Below are positions 12,986 through 21,269 of a DNA stretch of 46,437 bases, in pieces. The DNA is taken from assembly GCA_009787785.1 (NCBI GenBank), contig WQSR01000005.1:1-46437 (forward strand). The letters run 5' to 3'. This DNA is from Defluviitaleaceae bacterium (GTDB lineage Bacteria > Bacillota > Clostridia > Lachnospirales > WQUN01). The notes under the pieces are model-generated. The model saw only the letters and a program-made list of their open reading frames with translations, was not told where the DNA came from and ran no database searches. The translations under genes and the position numbers were made by a program. Numbering within the stretch: position 1 is the first letter of the stretch; each line of letters begins with the position of its first letter.

Positions 12986-14092
12986 ATGCTGACTCCTCCG
13001 CGGTCGAAGGATAAGGCTCCGGCTGTTTCCATATGGCATAGGGACATTGGGGATTTGTTTTCTGGTGGGCGTGCTAAAGTGAAGCCGGGGGAGCTTGCGG
13101 TTTTTTGCCGGAAGCTGGGGTTTATGCTGGGGGCGGGCGTGGTGCTGAATGAGGCGTTGCCCCTTATCGCGGCGCAGACGAAGGGGCGGGTGCTGAAACA
13201 GGCCATACCGGATGTACATAGAAGGATTATGCAAGGGGAAAGCTTTGCCGGGGCCATGAAGGCGGCAAAGGTTTTCCCCGTTTTTATGTGCGGGTTCGCC
13301 GGGATTGGGGAGATGACGGCACAGTTGCCGATGGTGTGCGTGCAGTTGGCCGATTACTACGAGAAGCAAGCCCAGTCCGAGGACGAATTGGCCGCCGCGC
13401 TGGTGTATCCGGCGGCGGTGACGGCCATGATGCTTGGAGTAATGGTGATGGCGGTGGTGGTGGTTTTGCCGGGGTATGCCCAAGTGTTTGACCATTCGGG
13501 GGTGGCGTTGCCCGCTTTGACGCGGTGGTTGCTGGGGGCTTCCCATTTTCTTTCCGCCCATAGGCTGGCCTTGGGGATTTGCCTTTTTGCCGTGGGAGTT
13601 GCCACGGTAATTTTTTTGCGCGGGGCGAAGGGGCGGGGGCTGTTATCCGTTGCGCAGTTGCGGCTCTCGGTGTTCAGACAGCGGGCGAATTTGCGGCTGG
13701 TGCAGTCCCTTTCCTTGATGCTGAACGCGGGGCAGTCCGTTTCGGGGGCGGTGCCGGTATGCGCGGAGGTGGTGGACAACGAACGGGTCAAGGGGGACTT
13801 TGCGGGGATACATACGGCGTTGTCGGCGGGGCGTTCCTTTTGGGCGGCCTTGGCGGAGGTGCCTTACATAGACCCCTTGTTCGTGGGGTTGGCGCGGGTG
13901 GGGGAGGAAACCGGGCGGCTACCCCAGACCATGGCCCAGTGCCAGGATTATTTCTCCCAAGCCTACAGCAGGACACTGCGGCGGTTAAACAAGCTTGTGG
14001 AGCCGGTGATTACGCTGGTTTTGGGGCTTTTGCTGGCGATGGTGATGCTGGCGATTGTGTTGCCGACTTTTGAAATGGCGACGGTGGTATAG
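12986..14092 (+). CDS. Type II secretion/type IV pilus inner-membrane protein (GspF/PilC)
   Basis: This 368-residue polytopic membrane protein forms the platform of a type IV pilus, competence pseudopilus or type II secretion machine. Two T2SSF domains are visible: ELAVFCRKLGFMLGAGVVLNEAL with ALVYPA and long hydrophobic helices, then LRLVQSLSLMLNAGQSV with YIDPLFVGLARVGEETGRL, ending in a hydrophobic helix before FEMATVV. ATG at 12986 is preferred over 12968 because AAGAGG lies 7 bases before it. It is the first gene of a four-gene operon, with the pilin AGGAGG straddling its stop codon. The order (F first, ATPase third) differs from the comG order (ATPase first). Confidence 0.9.
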   Translation: MLTPPRSKDKAPAVSIWHRDIGDLFSGGRAKVKPGELAVFCRKLGFMLGAGVVLNEALPLIAAQTKGRVLKQAIPDVHRRIMQGESFAGAMKAAKVFPVFMCGFAGIGEMTAQLPMVCVQLADYYEKQAQSEDELAAALVYPAAVTAMMLGVMVMAVVVVLPGYAQVFDHSGVALPALTRWLLGASHFLSAHRLALGICLFAVGVATVIFLRGAKGRGLLSVAQLRLSVFRQRANLRLVQSLSLMLNAGQSVSGAVPVCAEVVDNERVKGDFAGIHTALSAGRSFWAALAEVPYIDPLFVGLARVGEETGRLPQTMAQCQDYFSQAYSRTLRRLNKLVEPVITLVLGLLLAMVMLAIVLPTFEMATVV

Positions 14093-14105
14093 GAGGATGA
14101 AGCGC

Positions 14106-14546
14106 ATGGAGATAAAGTCTCGCGGGGGCTTTACGCTGATGGAGCTGACCATAGTGCTGGCCATATTGGCCATCATCGCCGCTATTTTGATACCTACCTT
14201 TTTGAATACCACGGACCGGGCGCGTTTGCGCAGTGACATTTCCTCGGCCCGGGTGATACATAATGCCATGGAATTGTACCGCGCCGAGCGCGGGCGGGTA
14301 GCCCAGGGGGCGACGATGGCGGCAGTTTTGGACCATTTGCGCATAACGGGCTTTCTGGAGGCGCGGCATACGGACATCCAGACGGCGGGGGCGATATGGG
14401 AGACCCACGCACAGCAGGGGGTGGTGGTGAATATTTCCGCCAGCGGGGACGGGGTGCACCGTGCGTTCAACGGGCTCCCCCCGGAGGAGCAAGCCTATAT
14501 AACCGGAGGGCGCGTATCGGGGGCAACCCCGCTGGGCACTCCGTGA
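14106..14546 (+). CDS. Type IV prepilin-like protein (major pilin candidate)
   Basis: This 146-residue protein has a class III signal: a short basic leader ending in RGG, then the processed mature end FTLMELTIV with Glu5, and a hydrophobic helix of about 20 residues. The prepilin peptidase cut would be Gly-Phe at residue 8-9. The globular part is small. The start at 14106 has AGGAGG (14091-14096) 9 bases upstream; ATG at 14097 is too close to it. Its stop overlaps the likely GTG of the ATPase gene. It probably forms the fibre moved by the neighbouring GspE and GspF proteins. A peptidase gene is not in the window. Confidence 0.9.
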   Translation: MEIKSRGGFTLMELTIVLAILAIIAAILIPTFLNTTDRARLRSDISSARVIHNAMELYRAERGRVAQGATMAAVLDHLRITGFLEARHTDIQTAGAIWETHAQQGVVVNISASGDGVHRAFNGLPPEEQAYITGGRVSGATPLGTP

Positions 14547-16027
14547 GCTGTGCATGGGCCAGCCTCCCCACAGATATAGAGATTGCCGCCGCCCATGCAC
14601 TGGGCCATGAATACGCCGCCCACTACGTTGCCTTGCCCATCAAACGCCGGGGGAATATCCTGTGGGTGGCCATGGATGACCCCACGTGCGCGAAAACCCT
14701 GGCCGACCTGGCGGCGGTGACGGATTGCTTCATCGCGCCCTTGCAGGCCCGGGGAGAGGACATCCGGTATTACATAAACCAAGTCTATGGCGCGGCGGCC
14801 ATTCATACTATTGCCTCGCAATTTATTGTGGAGGAAAAACTGCAAAACCGCGCCGACACCGACCCGGAGTTGCTGGCACAGCTCAACGCCGCCCCGGCGG
14901 TGCGCCTTATCGACTCCCTCATCGACTCGGGGGTGCTGCACCGGGCCAGCGATTTACATATAGAGCCCTATGGCCGTCAGCTTCGCGCCCGCTACCGGGT
15001 GGACGGCGAGTTACTGACCCACGGCATGGTGGACATACACCTCTTGCCCAATATTATTTCCCGCCTGAAGGTAATGGGGGGCATGGACATCGCGGAAAAA
15101 CGACTGCCCCAGGACGGACATTTCACCATGAGCGTGCAGGGGGAGACCGTGGATTTCCGGCTTTCCACCTTGCCCACGATACACGGCGAGAAGGCGGTGA
15201 TTCGTCTGCTGTACGGCGGGCGCACCCGCATACATAAGCACGAGCTGGGCTTTTCCCCCGAGGACCTGGAAAAACTGACCCGGCTGTTCCACCAGCCCTA
15301 TGGCGCGGTAATTATCACCGGCCCCACGGGAAGCGGTAAAACCACCACGCTGAGTACCTTCCTGGAGGAATTGAACACCGCGGGGCGCAATATCGTCACC
15401 GTGGAGGACCCGGTGGAGAACCCCCTGCTGGGCGTAAACCATATCAACGCCCATGCCGGCGCGCTGGACTTCGCCGGCGCGTTGAAGCACATCCTGCGGC
15501 AGGACCCGGACGTTATCATGATAGGCGAAATGCGGGACACAGAAACCGCCCGCATTGCCGTCCAGGCCGCCCTCACCGGCCATGTGGTTCTCTCCACCTT
15601 GCATACCAACGACGCCGCCGGGGTCATCGAGCGGCTGGCCGACATGGGGGTGGAGCACTATCTCGCCGCCGCCGCCCTCAATGGTGTTATCTCCCAGCGG
15701 CTGGTGCGGCGTATGTGCCCGGATTGCGCCGCCCCCGCCCGCCTGAACGCTGAGCAAGCCACCGCCTTGGCCCTTCCCCCCCAGACCCCGGTGCACGAAG
15801 GCGCGGGCTGTGGCCATTGCCATTATTCCGGCTACCGGGGGCGGTTCGCCGTGTACGAATACTTTATCATGAACGATGCATACCGCCGCCGCATGTCGGA
15901 GAACCCCATGGGCTTCGCCATGGAGCTACGCGGGAAGCGTGGTCTGCGGGAAAATACAATTCAGGCTCTGACCCAGGGAAAAACCACCGCCGCCGAAGCA
16001 ATGCGGGCGTTGCACCGGGATGGGTAG
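14543..16027 (+). CDS. Type IV pilus/secretion assembly ATPase (GspE/PilB)
   Basis: This cytoplasmic hexameric ATPase powers pilus extension. Signatures are Walker A GPTGSGKTTT (about residue 260), the Asp box before it, Walker B QDPDVIMIGEMRD, the His box TGHVVLSTLHTND, and a zinc-type tetracysteine (CPDC ... CGHC) near the end. The start is uncertain. The GTG at 14543 overlaps the pilin TGA and gives 494 residues, but lacks a close ribosome-binding site. The product begins at the second N-terminal subdomain (SLPTDIEIAAAHALGHEY), so the usual first subdomain of about 100 residues is missing. It overlaps the minor pilin gene by 8 bp. Confidence 0.9.
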   Translation: MSCAWASLPTDIEIAAAHALGHEYAAHYVALPIKRRGNILWVAMDDPTCAKTLADLAAVTDCFIAPLQARGEDIRYYINQVYGAAAIHTIASQFIVEEKLQNRADTDPELLAQLNAAPAVRLIDSLIDSGVLHRASDLHIEPYGRQLRARYRVDGELLTHGMVDIHLLPNIISRLKVMGGMDIAEKRLPQDGHFTMSVQGETVDFRLSTLPTIHGEKAVIRLLYGGRTRIHKHELGFSPEDLEKLTRLFHQPYGAVIITGPTGSGKTTTLSTFLEELNTAGRNIVTVEDPVENPLLGVNHINAHAGALDFAGALKHILRQDPDVIMIGEMRDTETARIAVQAALTGHVVLSTLHTNDAAGVIERLADMGVEHYLAAAALNGVISQRLVRRMCPDCAAPARLNAEQATALALPPQTPVHEGAGCGHCHYSGYRGRFAVYEYFIMNDAYRRRMSENPMGFAMELRGKRGLRENTIQALTQGKTTAAEAMRALHRDG

Positions 16028-16553
16028 CGGAAAAATCCCCCCGCGCGGCGGCTTCACTTTGCTGGAGGTCACCATTGCCCTGGGCGTGTGGCTCATTTTA
16101 TCCTTGGCCGTGCTTTTTGTGTGGCGGTACGCGGCCACCGCCTCGGGGCAGCTCATCGCCCGGCAAAACGTATTCGAAAATGCCCGCGTCGCCATGGATG
16201 CCCTACGCATGAACATCCAGCTGGCGGACGTAATTTATCTGGACACCCATAGCCATGGCCCCCACGCCCATGTGCTCCGGCAGATGGTCATGCCGGGGAT
16301 TGACCCCTCCGGGGTGATGCGGGATTATACCTTTTCCTTTGACATCACTTTGCCGGCGGACGCGGTGCGGCACAACCGGCTGGAGTTTGGCCGCAATGAA
16401 ATCGCTTCCCACATCGCTGTGGTGCACATCGTGTACATCGACGGGGCCCGCATGGACATTACCGTAATTTCCGACGGCGTCCCGCCCATTGTATTGGAAG
16501 GCAGTGTGTGCGTACGCCACAAGCAGGTGACCCGTGGGCGGCCATTATGGTAA
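16020..16553 (+). CDS. Prepilin-like protein with N-terminal methylation motif (minor pilin)
   Basis: This is a 177-residue pseudopilin. The leader ends PPRGG and the mature part starts FTLLEVTIALGVW, with Glu5 and a long hydrophobic helix, like GspJ/PilW-type minor pilins. The rest is a beta-rich extracellular domain with no recognised motif. The ATG lies within the last 8 bases of the ATPase gene, so the two are coupled. It ends the operon, 5 bp before the stop codon of the convergent chemoreceptor gene and without an obvious terminator between them. A priming or tip role in the fibre is inferred from its family resemblance. Confidence 0.85.
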   Translation: MGSGKIPPRGGFTLLEVTIALGVWLILSLAVLFVWRYAATASGQLIARQNVFENARVAMDALRMNIQLADVIYLDTHSHGPHAHVLRQMVMPGIDPSGVMRDYTFSFDITLPADAVRHNRLEFGRNEIASHIAVVHIVYIDGARMDITVISDGVPPIVLEGSVCVRHKQVTRGRPLW

Positions 16554-16558
16554 AAATT

Positions 16559-19129
16559 TTACACCTTGAAAAACGAAACCAACTGCTGTAGCACCTCGGC
16601 TTGGGAATTTAATTCCTCGGAAGCCGCCGCCGCTTGCTGTGATACGGCGGAGTTGGACTGCACCACGCCGGAGATTTGCGCAAGCCCAATGCTAATTTGG
16701 GAGATGGACTCCGCCTGCTCCTTGGACGAGCTGGAAATATTGTTGATAATATCCAATATTTCCCCCGCGTTGGAAACGATGACGGAAAGGGATTCGCTGG
16801 TGGTTTCCGCAATGGCACTGCCCGCATCCACCCGGGAAATGGACTGGTTAATCAGCTCCGTACTTTCCAGCGTAGATTGCTGGGACTTGCTGGCCAGGTT
16901 GCGCACCTCGTCGGCTACCACGGCAAAGCCTCTGCCGTGTTCTCCCGCCCGCGCCGCTTCTACGGACGCGTTCAAAGACAGCAAATTAGTCTGGAAGGTA
17001 ATGTCTTGGATGGCTTTAATGATTTTCGATATTTCGTTGGATGAATCCTTGATTTGATTCATCGCGTCCAGCATTTGCTTCATGGTTTGACTGCCCGCGT
17101 TGGCGTTCTCCGTAGATTTGGCGGAAAGCTGGCTTGCTTCCTCGGCAGACGCGGCATTTTGCTGGGTTTGCTGGTTAATTACGTCGATGCTTGCGTTTAG
17201 TTCTTGAATACTGGACGCTTGCTGTTGCGCGCCGTTGGCCAGGTCGTTGGCACTGGTGGAAATTTGCTTCGCCCCTGCAAGCACCTGTGCGGACGCGGCG
17301 TTAATTTCCGACATGGTTTTGGTGAGGGTATCCGCAATGTTATTCACCGAGTGTTTAATTAAATCAAACGCGCCTACATATTCGCGGTTAATGTGTACGC
17401 GCAGGTTGCCGCTGGCCACTTGGGCCAGGGTTTTTTCAATTTCGTCAATGTAGGATTGGATGTCCGCCATGGTTTCCTCAAAGGAAACGATGCTGTCTTT
17501 AAATGTGCCACGGAAGCTATCTGCGTCCGTGGCTAAGCCCTTGGCGCGTATTTTTTTGTCGATGCTTTCTACGTCAAAATTACCCACGCGCATTTCCTCG
17601 ATGGCTGTAGTGATAACCGAAAAGGGCTCGTCTACGGCTTTGCAAATATCGTTAAGCCCTATGGCAATTTTCTGCCAGCCGCCCGAAAAGTTATCGGTGT
17701 TAATGCGATAGTCCAGCTCGCCTTTTTCGGCAATGGAATGAATAATGTTGGAAACCTCGGTATTCACCTCACCCAGCTTGGCGATAACGCTGCGCATTGC
17801 GTTGGTTTGCATTATAAAATCGCCGGGCAAGTCATCGACTGTTACATTGAAATCCCCATCGCCAATGCTAGTAAGCAAGCCGCTTACCGTTTTAATGTTG
17901 GCAACCTCTTCGTCCAATACAGCGTTTACGGAGGTTATCATTTCGCGGAAGGAGTTTTCATATTTGCTTGCGTTTACGCGGTGGTTCATATTCCCTTTCA
18001 CGTTGTATTCCTCTTGAATACCCGAAAGGTCAAACACCATGCCTTTGATTACGTCTACCAGCGAAACAACGTCCTTGGTGAGTGCGCCGATTTCGTCTTT
18101 GGGCAGGGCATTTTGGTTTACATTTACATTTAACCGCCCTTTGGAAACGTCTGCAACCAGCGTAACCAAATTGCCGATGGGGGCAATCATTTTGCTCACC
18201 AGCACATACATAAGCGCGGAAGCCAGCACAAGCCCCACCACGCCCATAACAATGAGCACGGTGCGCATGGTGGCCACGGCACCTTCCATATGTTCGTTGG
18301 AAAATCCTGCGAAAAACATGCCGATGACATTATCCGCCCAGCCGTGTAGCGGGAAGTAATACACGCTAAAGGGGCGGCCTTGCAAATCCAGTTCCCCCCA
18401 GTAACGGCTATTGCCTTCGATAACGGTTTGGATTACGTTGTCGGGGGCGTAAATGCCCACTTCGCGGTTGCCGCGTTCGTCACGCAAGGTGGTGGCTACG
18501 CGCTCACCAGAGGCGATAAATACCGTAATTTCCGCGTTTAATGCCTCTGCGAAGCTGTCTACAAAGGCTTCGTTAGACATGACCGAGTTGGTGGACAGCG
18601 TGCCGATGATGTGCCCGTCGTGCCAAATGGGGACCAGGTACGAAAGGGACATGGGTACCGCATCCGTAGAGGAAAAGCTGGGCACCATTTCCCCCGCTCT
18701 GCCGCGCATAAACAGCGGAACGCCGTAAACATTATCGCCGAACGCCTGGGGCGCGTGGGTGCGTAGCATTACGTTAAATTCATAGTCCACGATAACAATG
18801 GTATCTATGCCCAAGCCGGGCATTACGGCATCAAAATGGCGCAGTAACGCTTGGCGGTTTTCGTCCATGTTAATACCCGCGTTCCAATTGTTGAGGTGCG
18901 TAATGACTTCCGAAGCACCTGCCGCGGCTACCGCGGATAAACGCCCGCGCTCCCAAATACTTGCCATGTACGCGTCCGTGGTTTGGATGGCCGTATCCAG
19001 CCTGTCCTGGGCCAAGCCGGATTGGAAATCGCCCATGCTGATGGCGGTATATACCACCAATACGGCAACCAACGCCACCAGCACGCCTAAAATGGGGATA
19101 ACCAACTTTCCTTTTAAACTGTTAAACAT
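16559..19129 (-). CDS. Methyl-accepting chemotaxis protein with repeated HAMP-like segments
   Basis: This is an 856-residue transmembrane chemoreceptor. It has TM1 at about 8-30, an extracellular Cache-like sensor (about 35-285, with [13 protein letters not shown] and [11 protein letters not shown]) and TM2 at about 290-312. A HAMP linker ([20 protein letters not shown]) is followed by about 230 residues of further HAMP-like repeats ([36 protein letters not shown]). The signalling hairpin ends with the conserved tip containing [20 protein letters not shown], which binds CheA/CheW. GGGAGG lies before the ATG. The ligand is unknown. It is convergent with the pilus operon, and no other chemotaxis genes are in the window. 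Confidence 0.93.
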   Translation of the reverse strand: MFNSLKGKLVIPILGVLVALVAVLVVYTAISMGDFQSGLAQDRLDTAIQTTDAYMASIWERGRLSAVAAAGASEVITHLNNWNAGINMDENRQALLRHFDAVMPGLGIDTIVIVDYEFNVMLRTHAPQAFGDNVYGVPLFMRGRAGEMVPSFSSTDAVPMSLSYLVPIWHDGHIIGTLSTNSVMSNEAFVDSFAEALNAEITVFIASGERVATTLRDERGNREVGIYAPDNVIQTVIEGNSRYWGELDLQGRPFSVYYFPLHGWADNVIGMFFAGFSNEHMEGAVATMRTVLIVMGVVGLVLASALMYVLVSKMIAPIGNLVTLVADVSKGRLNVNVNQNALPKDEIGALTKDVVSLVDVIKGMVFDLSGIQEEYNVKGNMNHRVNASKYENSFREMITSVNAVLDEEVANIKTVSGLLTSIGDGDFNVTVDDLPGDFIMQTNAMRSVIAKLGEVNTEVSNIIHSIAEKGELDYRINTDNFSGGWQKIAIGLNDICKAVDEPFSVITTAIEEMRVGNFDVESIDKKIRAKGLATDADSFRGTFKDSIVSFEETMADIQSYIDEIEKTLAQVASGNLRVHINREYVGAFDLIKHSVNNIADTLTKTMSEINAASAQVLAGAKQISTSANDLANGAQQQASSIQELNASIDVINQQTQQNAASAEEASQLSAKSTENANAGSQTMKQMLDAMNQIKDSSNEISKIIKAIQDITFQTNLLSLNASVEAARAGEHGRGFAVVADEVRNLASKSQQSTLESTELINQSISRVDAGSAIAETTSESLSVIVSNAGEILDIINNISSSSKEQAESISQISIGLAQISGVVQSNSAVSQQAAAASEELNSQAEVLQQLVSFFKV

Positions 19130-19172
19130 GTGAACCCTCCCATATGGATAATTTTGCCTTTAGGCTAAACAA

Positions 19173-19218
19173 AAATGCAACCCGACCCACGCCGCAAAGC
19201 AGGGGGAAAGTTGCATTT
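19173..19218 (-). promoter_or_regulatory. Terminator-like hairpin in the chemoreceptor leader
   Basis: AAATGCAAC and GTTGCATTT (19173-19181, 19210-19218) are 9-bp arms enclosing a GC-rich 28-base interior. Read on the minus strand, the stem runs into TTTTTG. It sits about 45 bp upstream of the chemoreceptor start. It may be an attenuator, or a terminator for a transcript coming from the right. I could not fit it to a c-di-GMP riboswitch. Confidence 0.4.
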
Positions 19219-19379
19219 ATGTACAAGGGGTGTGTGGGCAACGCCCACGCTAGAGACTTAAAATGCATACGAACTACATCCATTCATCTCGGTGTATTTT
19301 TTGTCTAATCTATATCTATAAATTAAAAATAATCCAATGTATTGTCAAGCGATGATTTGAATTAAAATAATGCAAGGGC

Positions 19380-19422
19380 TTGACATTGGGATAGTCGCGA
19401 TTTATGATAGTCGCAATTTATG
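19380..19422 (+). promoter_or_regulatory. Promoter and direct-repeat operator of the MATE-marR operon
   Basis: TTGACA (19380-19385), 17 bp, TATGAT (19403-19408) is a near-perfect vegetative promoter. Two adjacent 16-bp direct repeats, ATAGTCGCGATTTATG (19391-19406) and ATAGTCGCAATTTATG (19407-19422), differ at one base and cover the -10 and start region. They are the natural binding site for the MarR protein encoded in this operon. Confidence 0.7.
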
Positions 19423-19442
19423 ACCGTTAGAAAGGGTGTCCT

Positions 19443-20795
19443 ATGTTAAGCAAATCCTCTGAACGCATCGCGAAGACCCCCACCAAGGCACATCTGCTTA
19501 CATTTGCCGCGCCCACGGTGCTGTCCATGGTGATTATGAGCACCTTCGGCATCGTGGACGGGATTTTCGTTTCCCGGTTGATTGACCCCTTCGCCCTGTC
19601 GGCGGTGGGCTTGATATGGCCTTTCATGTCCTTTGTGATGGCCATTGGGTTTATGCTGGGCGTGGGCGGAAATGCCCTGATTGCCAAAAAAATCGGCGAG
19701 GGCAAGGTGCGCGAGAGCCGTGAGAATTTCAGCCTGATTACCGTGGTGGCTTTTTTCGCTTCGGTGGCGGTGTCGTTTATCGGCTTCTTCGCGCCAGATT
19801 TGATTATGAATATTCTGGGTGTGGACGATTTCATGCGGCCCATGGCCTTGGAATACATGACACCCTTTATCTTCTTTTTGCCTGCGGCGGTGCTGGGCAT
19901 GGTCTTGCAGCAATTTCTCATTACCGTGGGCAGGGCCCATTACAGCGCGGTGATGTCGCTGATAAGCGGGCTGATGAGCGCGGGCTTGAATTTCGTGTTT
20001 ATCTACCTGATGGACATGGGCTTGGGTGGCGCGGCGTTGGCTACCAGCATCGGCATGACCTTGCCCGCTGTGGTGGGCTTGGCGTATTTTACCTTCGCCC
20101 GGGGCGGAAGCCTGTACTTTGTGCGCCCCAGGCTGGATTTCCGTGCTTTGGGCCGCTCCTGCGTCAATGGCGCGTCGGAAATGGTGGGTATGCTGGCCAC
20201 CAGCATCACCGCCGTACTCATGAACAATATTTTGATGGAGCTGGAGGGCGGCGGGCCGGAGGCTGTGGCGGCGGCGGCGATAATCTTCGCGGGGCTGGGT
20301 ATTTTCTCGTCGCTGTTTCTGGGCTATGGCTCGGGGGTGGCACCCATTATCAGCTACAATTACGGCAAGGGCGACCGGGAAAACCTCAAGCGCGCCTTCA
20401 AAAACAGCCTGGGCATCATCGGTGTGCTGGCTGTGCTGGCTACGGGACTGGCCTTCGTTTTGGTGGATGTGTTCATCGGTATCTATGACGTGCCCCCCTC
20501 CACGCCCATTTATGACTTGGCGCGGACGGGGTATATGTTTATCATTTCCACGTTCTTGTTTATGGGCTTCAATAATTTTGGCTCCATGTTCTTTACCGCC
20601 TTGAACAATGGGGTGGTGTCTTCGGTGATGTCCCTTTTCAATGCTTTCATTTTTTATATCATCGCGCTGTACAGCCTGTCCGCGCTGTTCGGCCTGTATG
20701 GTGTGTGGGCGTCTGTCCCTGCCGCCGACACCATGCAGATTTTCCTCACGGTATTTTTCCTGGTGAAGATGAGAAGGAGGTACGGCTATGCGTGA
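19443..20795 (+). CDS. MATE family multidrug efflux transporter
   Basis: This 450-residue, 12-helix antiporter of the MATE family exports drugs or metabolites in exchange for Na+ or H+. Family signs are TAPTVLSM-like TM1, GIVDGIFVSRLIDPFALSAVGL in TM1-2, the GVGGNALIAKKIGEG loop, the repeat-half equivalent around GSGVAPIISYNYGKGD, and the C-terminal helices through FFLVKMRRRYG. The length is normal. The start has AAAGGG a few bases upstream. It is co-transcribed with the MarR gene, which overlaps its last 8 bp, so the pump is probably self-regulated through that repressor and the repeats at 19391-19422. Confidence 0.93.
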   Translation: MLSKSSERIAKTPTKAHLLTFAAPTVLSMVIMSTFGIVDGIFVSRLIDPFALSAVGLIWPFMSFVMAIGFMLGVGGNALIAKKIGEGKVRESRENFSLITVVAFFASVAVSFIGFFAPDLIMNILGVDDFMRPMALEYMTPFIFFLPAAVLGMVLQQFLITVGRAHYSAVMSLISGLMSAGLNFVFIYLMDMGLGGAALATSIGMTLPAVVGLAYFTFARGGSLYFVRPRLDFRALGRSCVNGASEMVGMLATSITAVLMNNILMELEGGGPEAVAAAAIIFAGLGIFSSLFLGYGSGVAPIISYNYGKGDRENLKRAFKNSLGIIGVLAVLATGLAFVLVDVFIGIYDVPPSTPIYDLARTGYMFIISTFLFMGFNNFGSMFFTALNNGVVSSVMSLFNAFIFYIIALYSLSALFGLYGVWASVPAADTMQIFLTVFFLVKMRRRYGYA

Positions 20796-21192
20796 AATCT
20801 GGAACCGCATCGACGCCCATTACGACGGGTACGCGAAGAAGGCGGGGCTTAACACTGCATCCATAATGGTGCTGGATTGCCTGTACCGCGTTGATTTCCC
20901 CTACACTCAAAAGGCCCTGTGCGAAAAATTGCTGCTGCCCAAGCAGTTCGTCAACACCATTGTCAACGCTTTCCGCGAGCAGGGTCATGTAGCCCTCCGG
21001 GAGGCCAAGGACCGCCGCAACAAGGAAATTCGCCTTACCCCATCGGGCAAAGCCTATGCCCAGGCCGTGGTCAAGCCCTTGGATGACGCGGAGGAAGAGG
21101 CATGGGCCTCCCTCACCGACCCGGAACGGGAGACCCTGGCCAGGGCATTGCAAAAATTCGAGCAGTCCCTCCGGCACGCCCTGGAGCGGTAG
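20788..21192 (+). CDS. MarR family transcriptional regulator
   Basis: This 134-residue winged-helix protein is most likely the repressor of the MATE operon. The DNA-binding part is visible as FPYTQKALCEKLLLPKQFVN (helix-turn-helix) followed by FREQGHVALREAKDRRNKEI, the beta-wing with its DRR motif typical of MarR, and a C-terminal dimerisation helix. The ATG overlaps the transporter stop codon. Effector unknown. The operon architecture (pump first, regulator second) and the operator-like repeats at the promoter favour autoregulation. Confidence 0.9.
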   Translation: MREIWNRIDAHYDGYAKKAGLNTASIMVLDCLYRVDFPYTQKALCEKLLLPKQFVNTIVNAFREQGHVALREAKDRRNKEIRLTPSGKAYAQAVVKPLDDAEEEAWASLTDPERETLARALQKFEQSLRHALER

Positions 21193-21209
21193 CAAGACAG
21201 GGCGCAACC

Positions 21210-21238
21210 TTGCCACAGGGGGCAAATTCTTATAAAAT
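21210..21238 (+). promoter_or_regulatory. Promoter of the S41 peptidase gene
   Basis: TTGCCA (21210-21215), 17 bp, TAAAAT (21233-21238). It lies in the 77-bp gap after marR, 32 bp before the ATG. Confidence 0.5.
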
Positions 21239-21269
21239 GGCCGGAAGGTAGCGTGAAAGGACAGAGAAA

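Noticed and set aside
19141..19330. Possible c-di-GMP (GEMM) riboswitch, because GCAAAGC occurs near a chemoreceptor
   Set aside because: The motif is on the wrong strand for the chemoreceptor transcript, and the other conserved GEMM blocks are absent.
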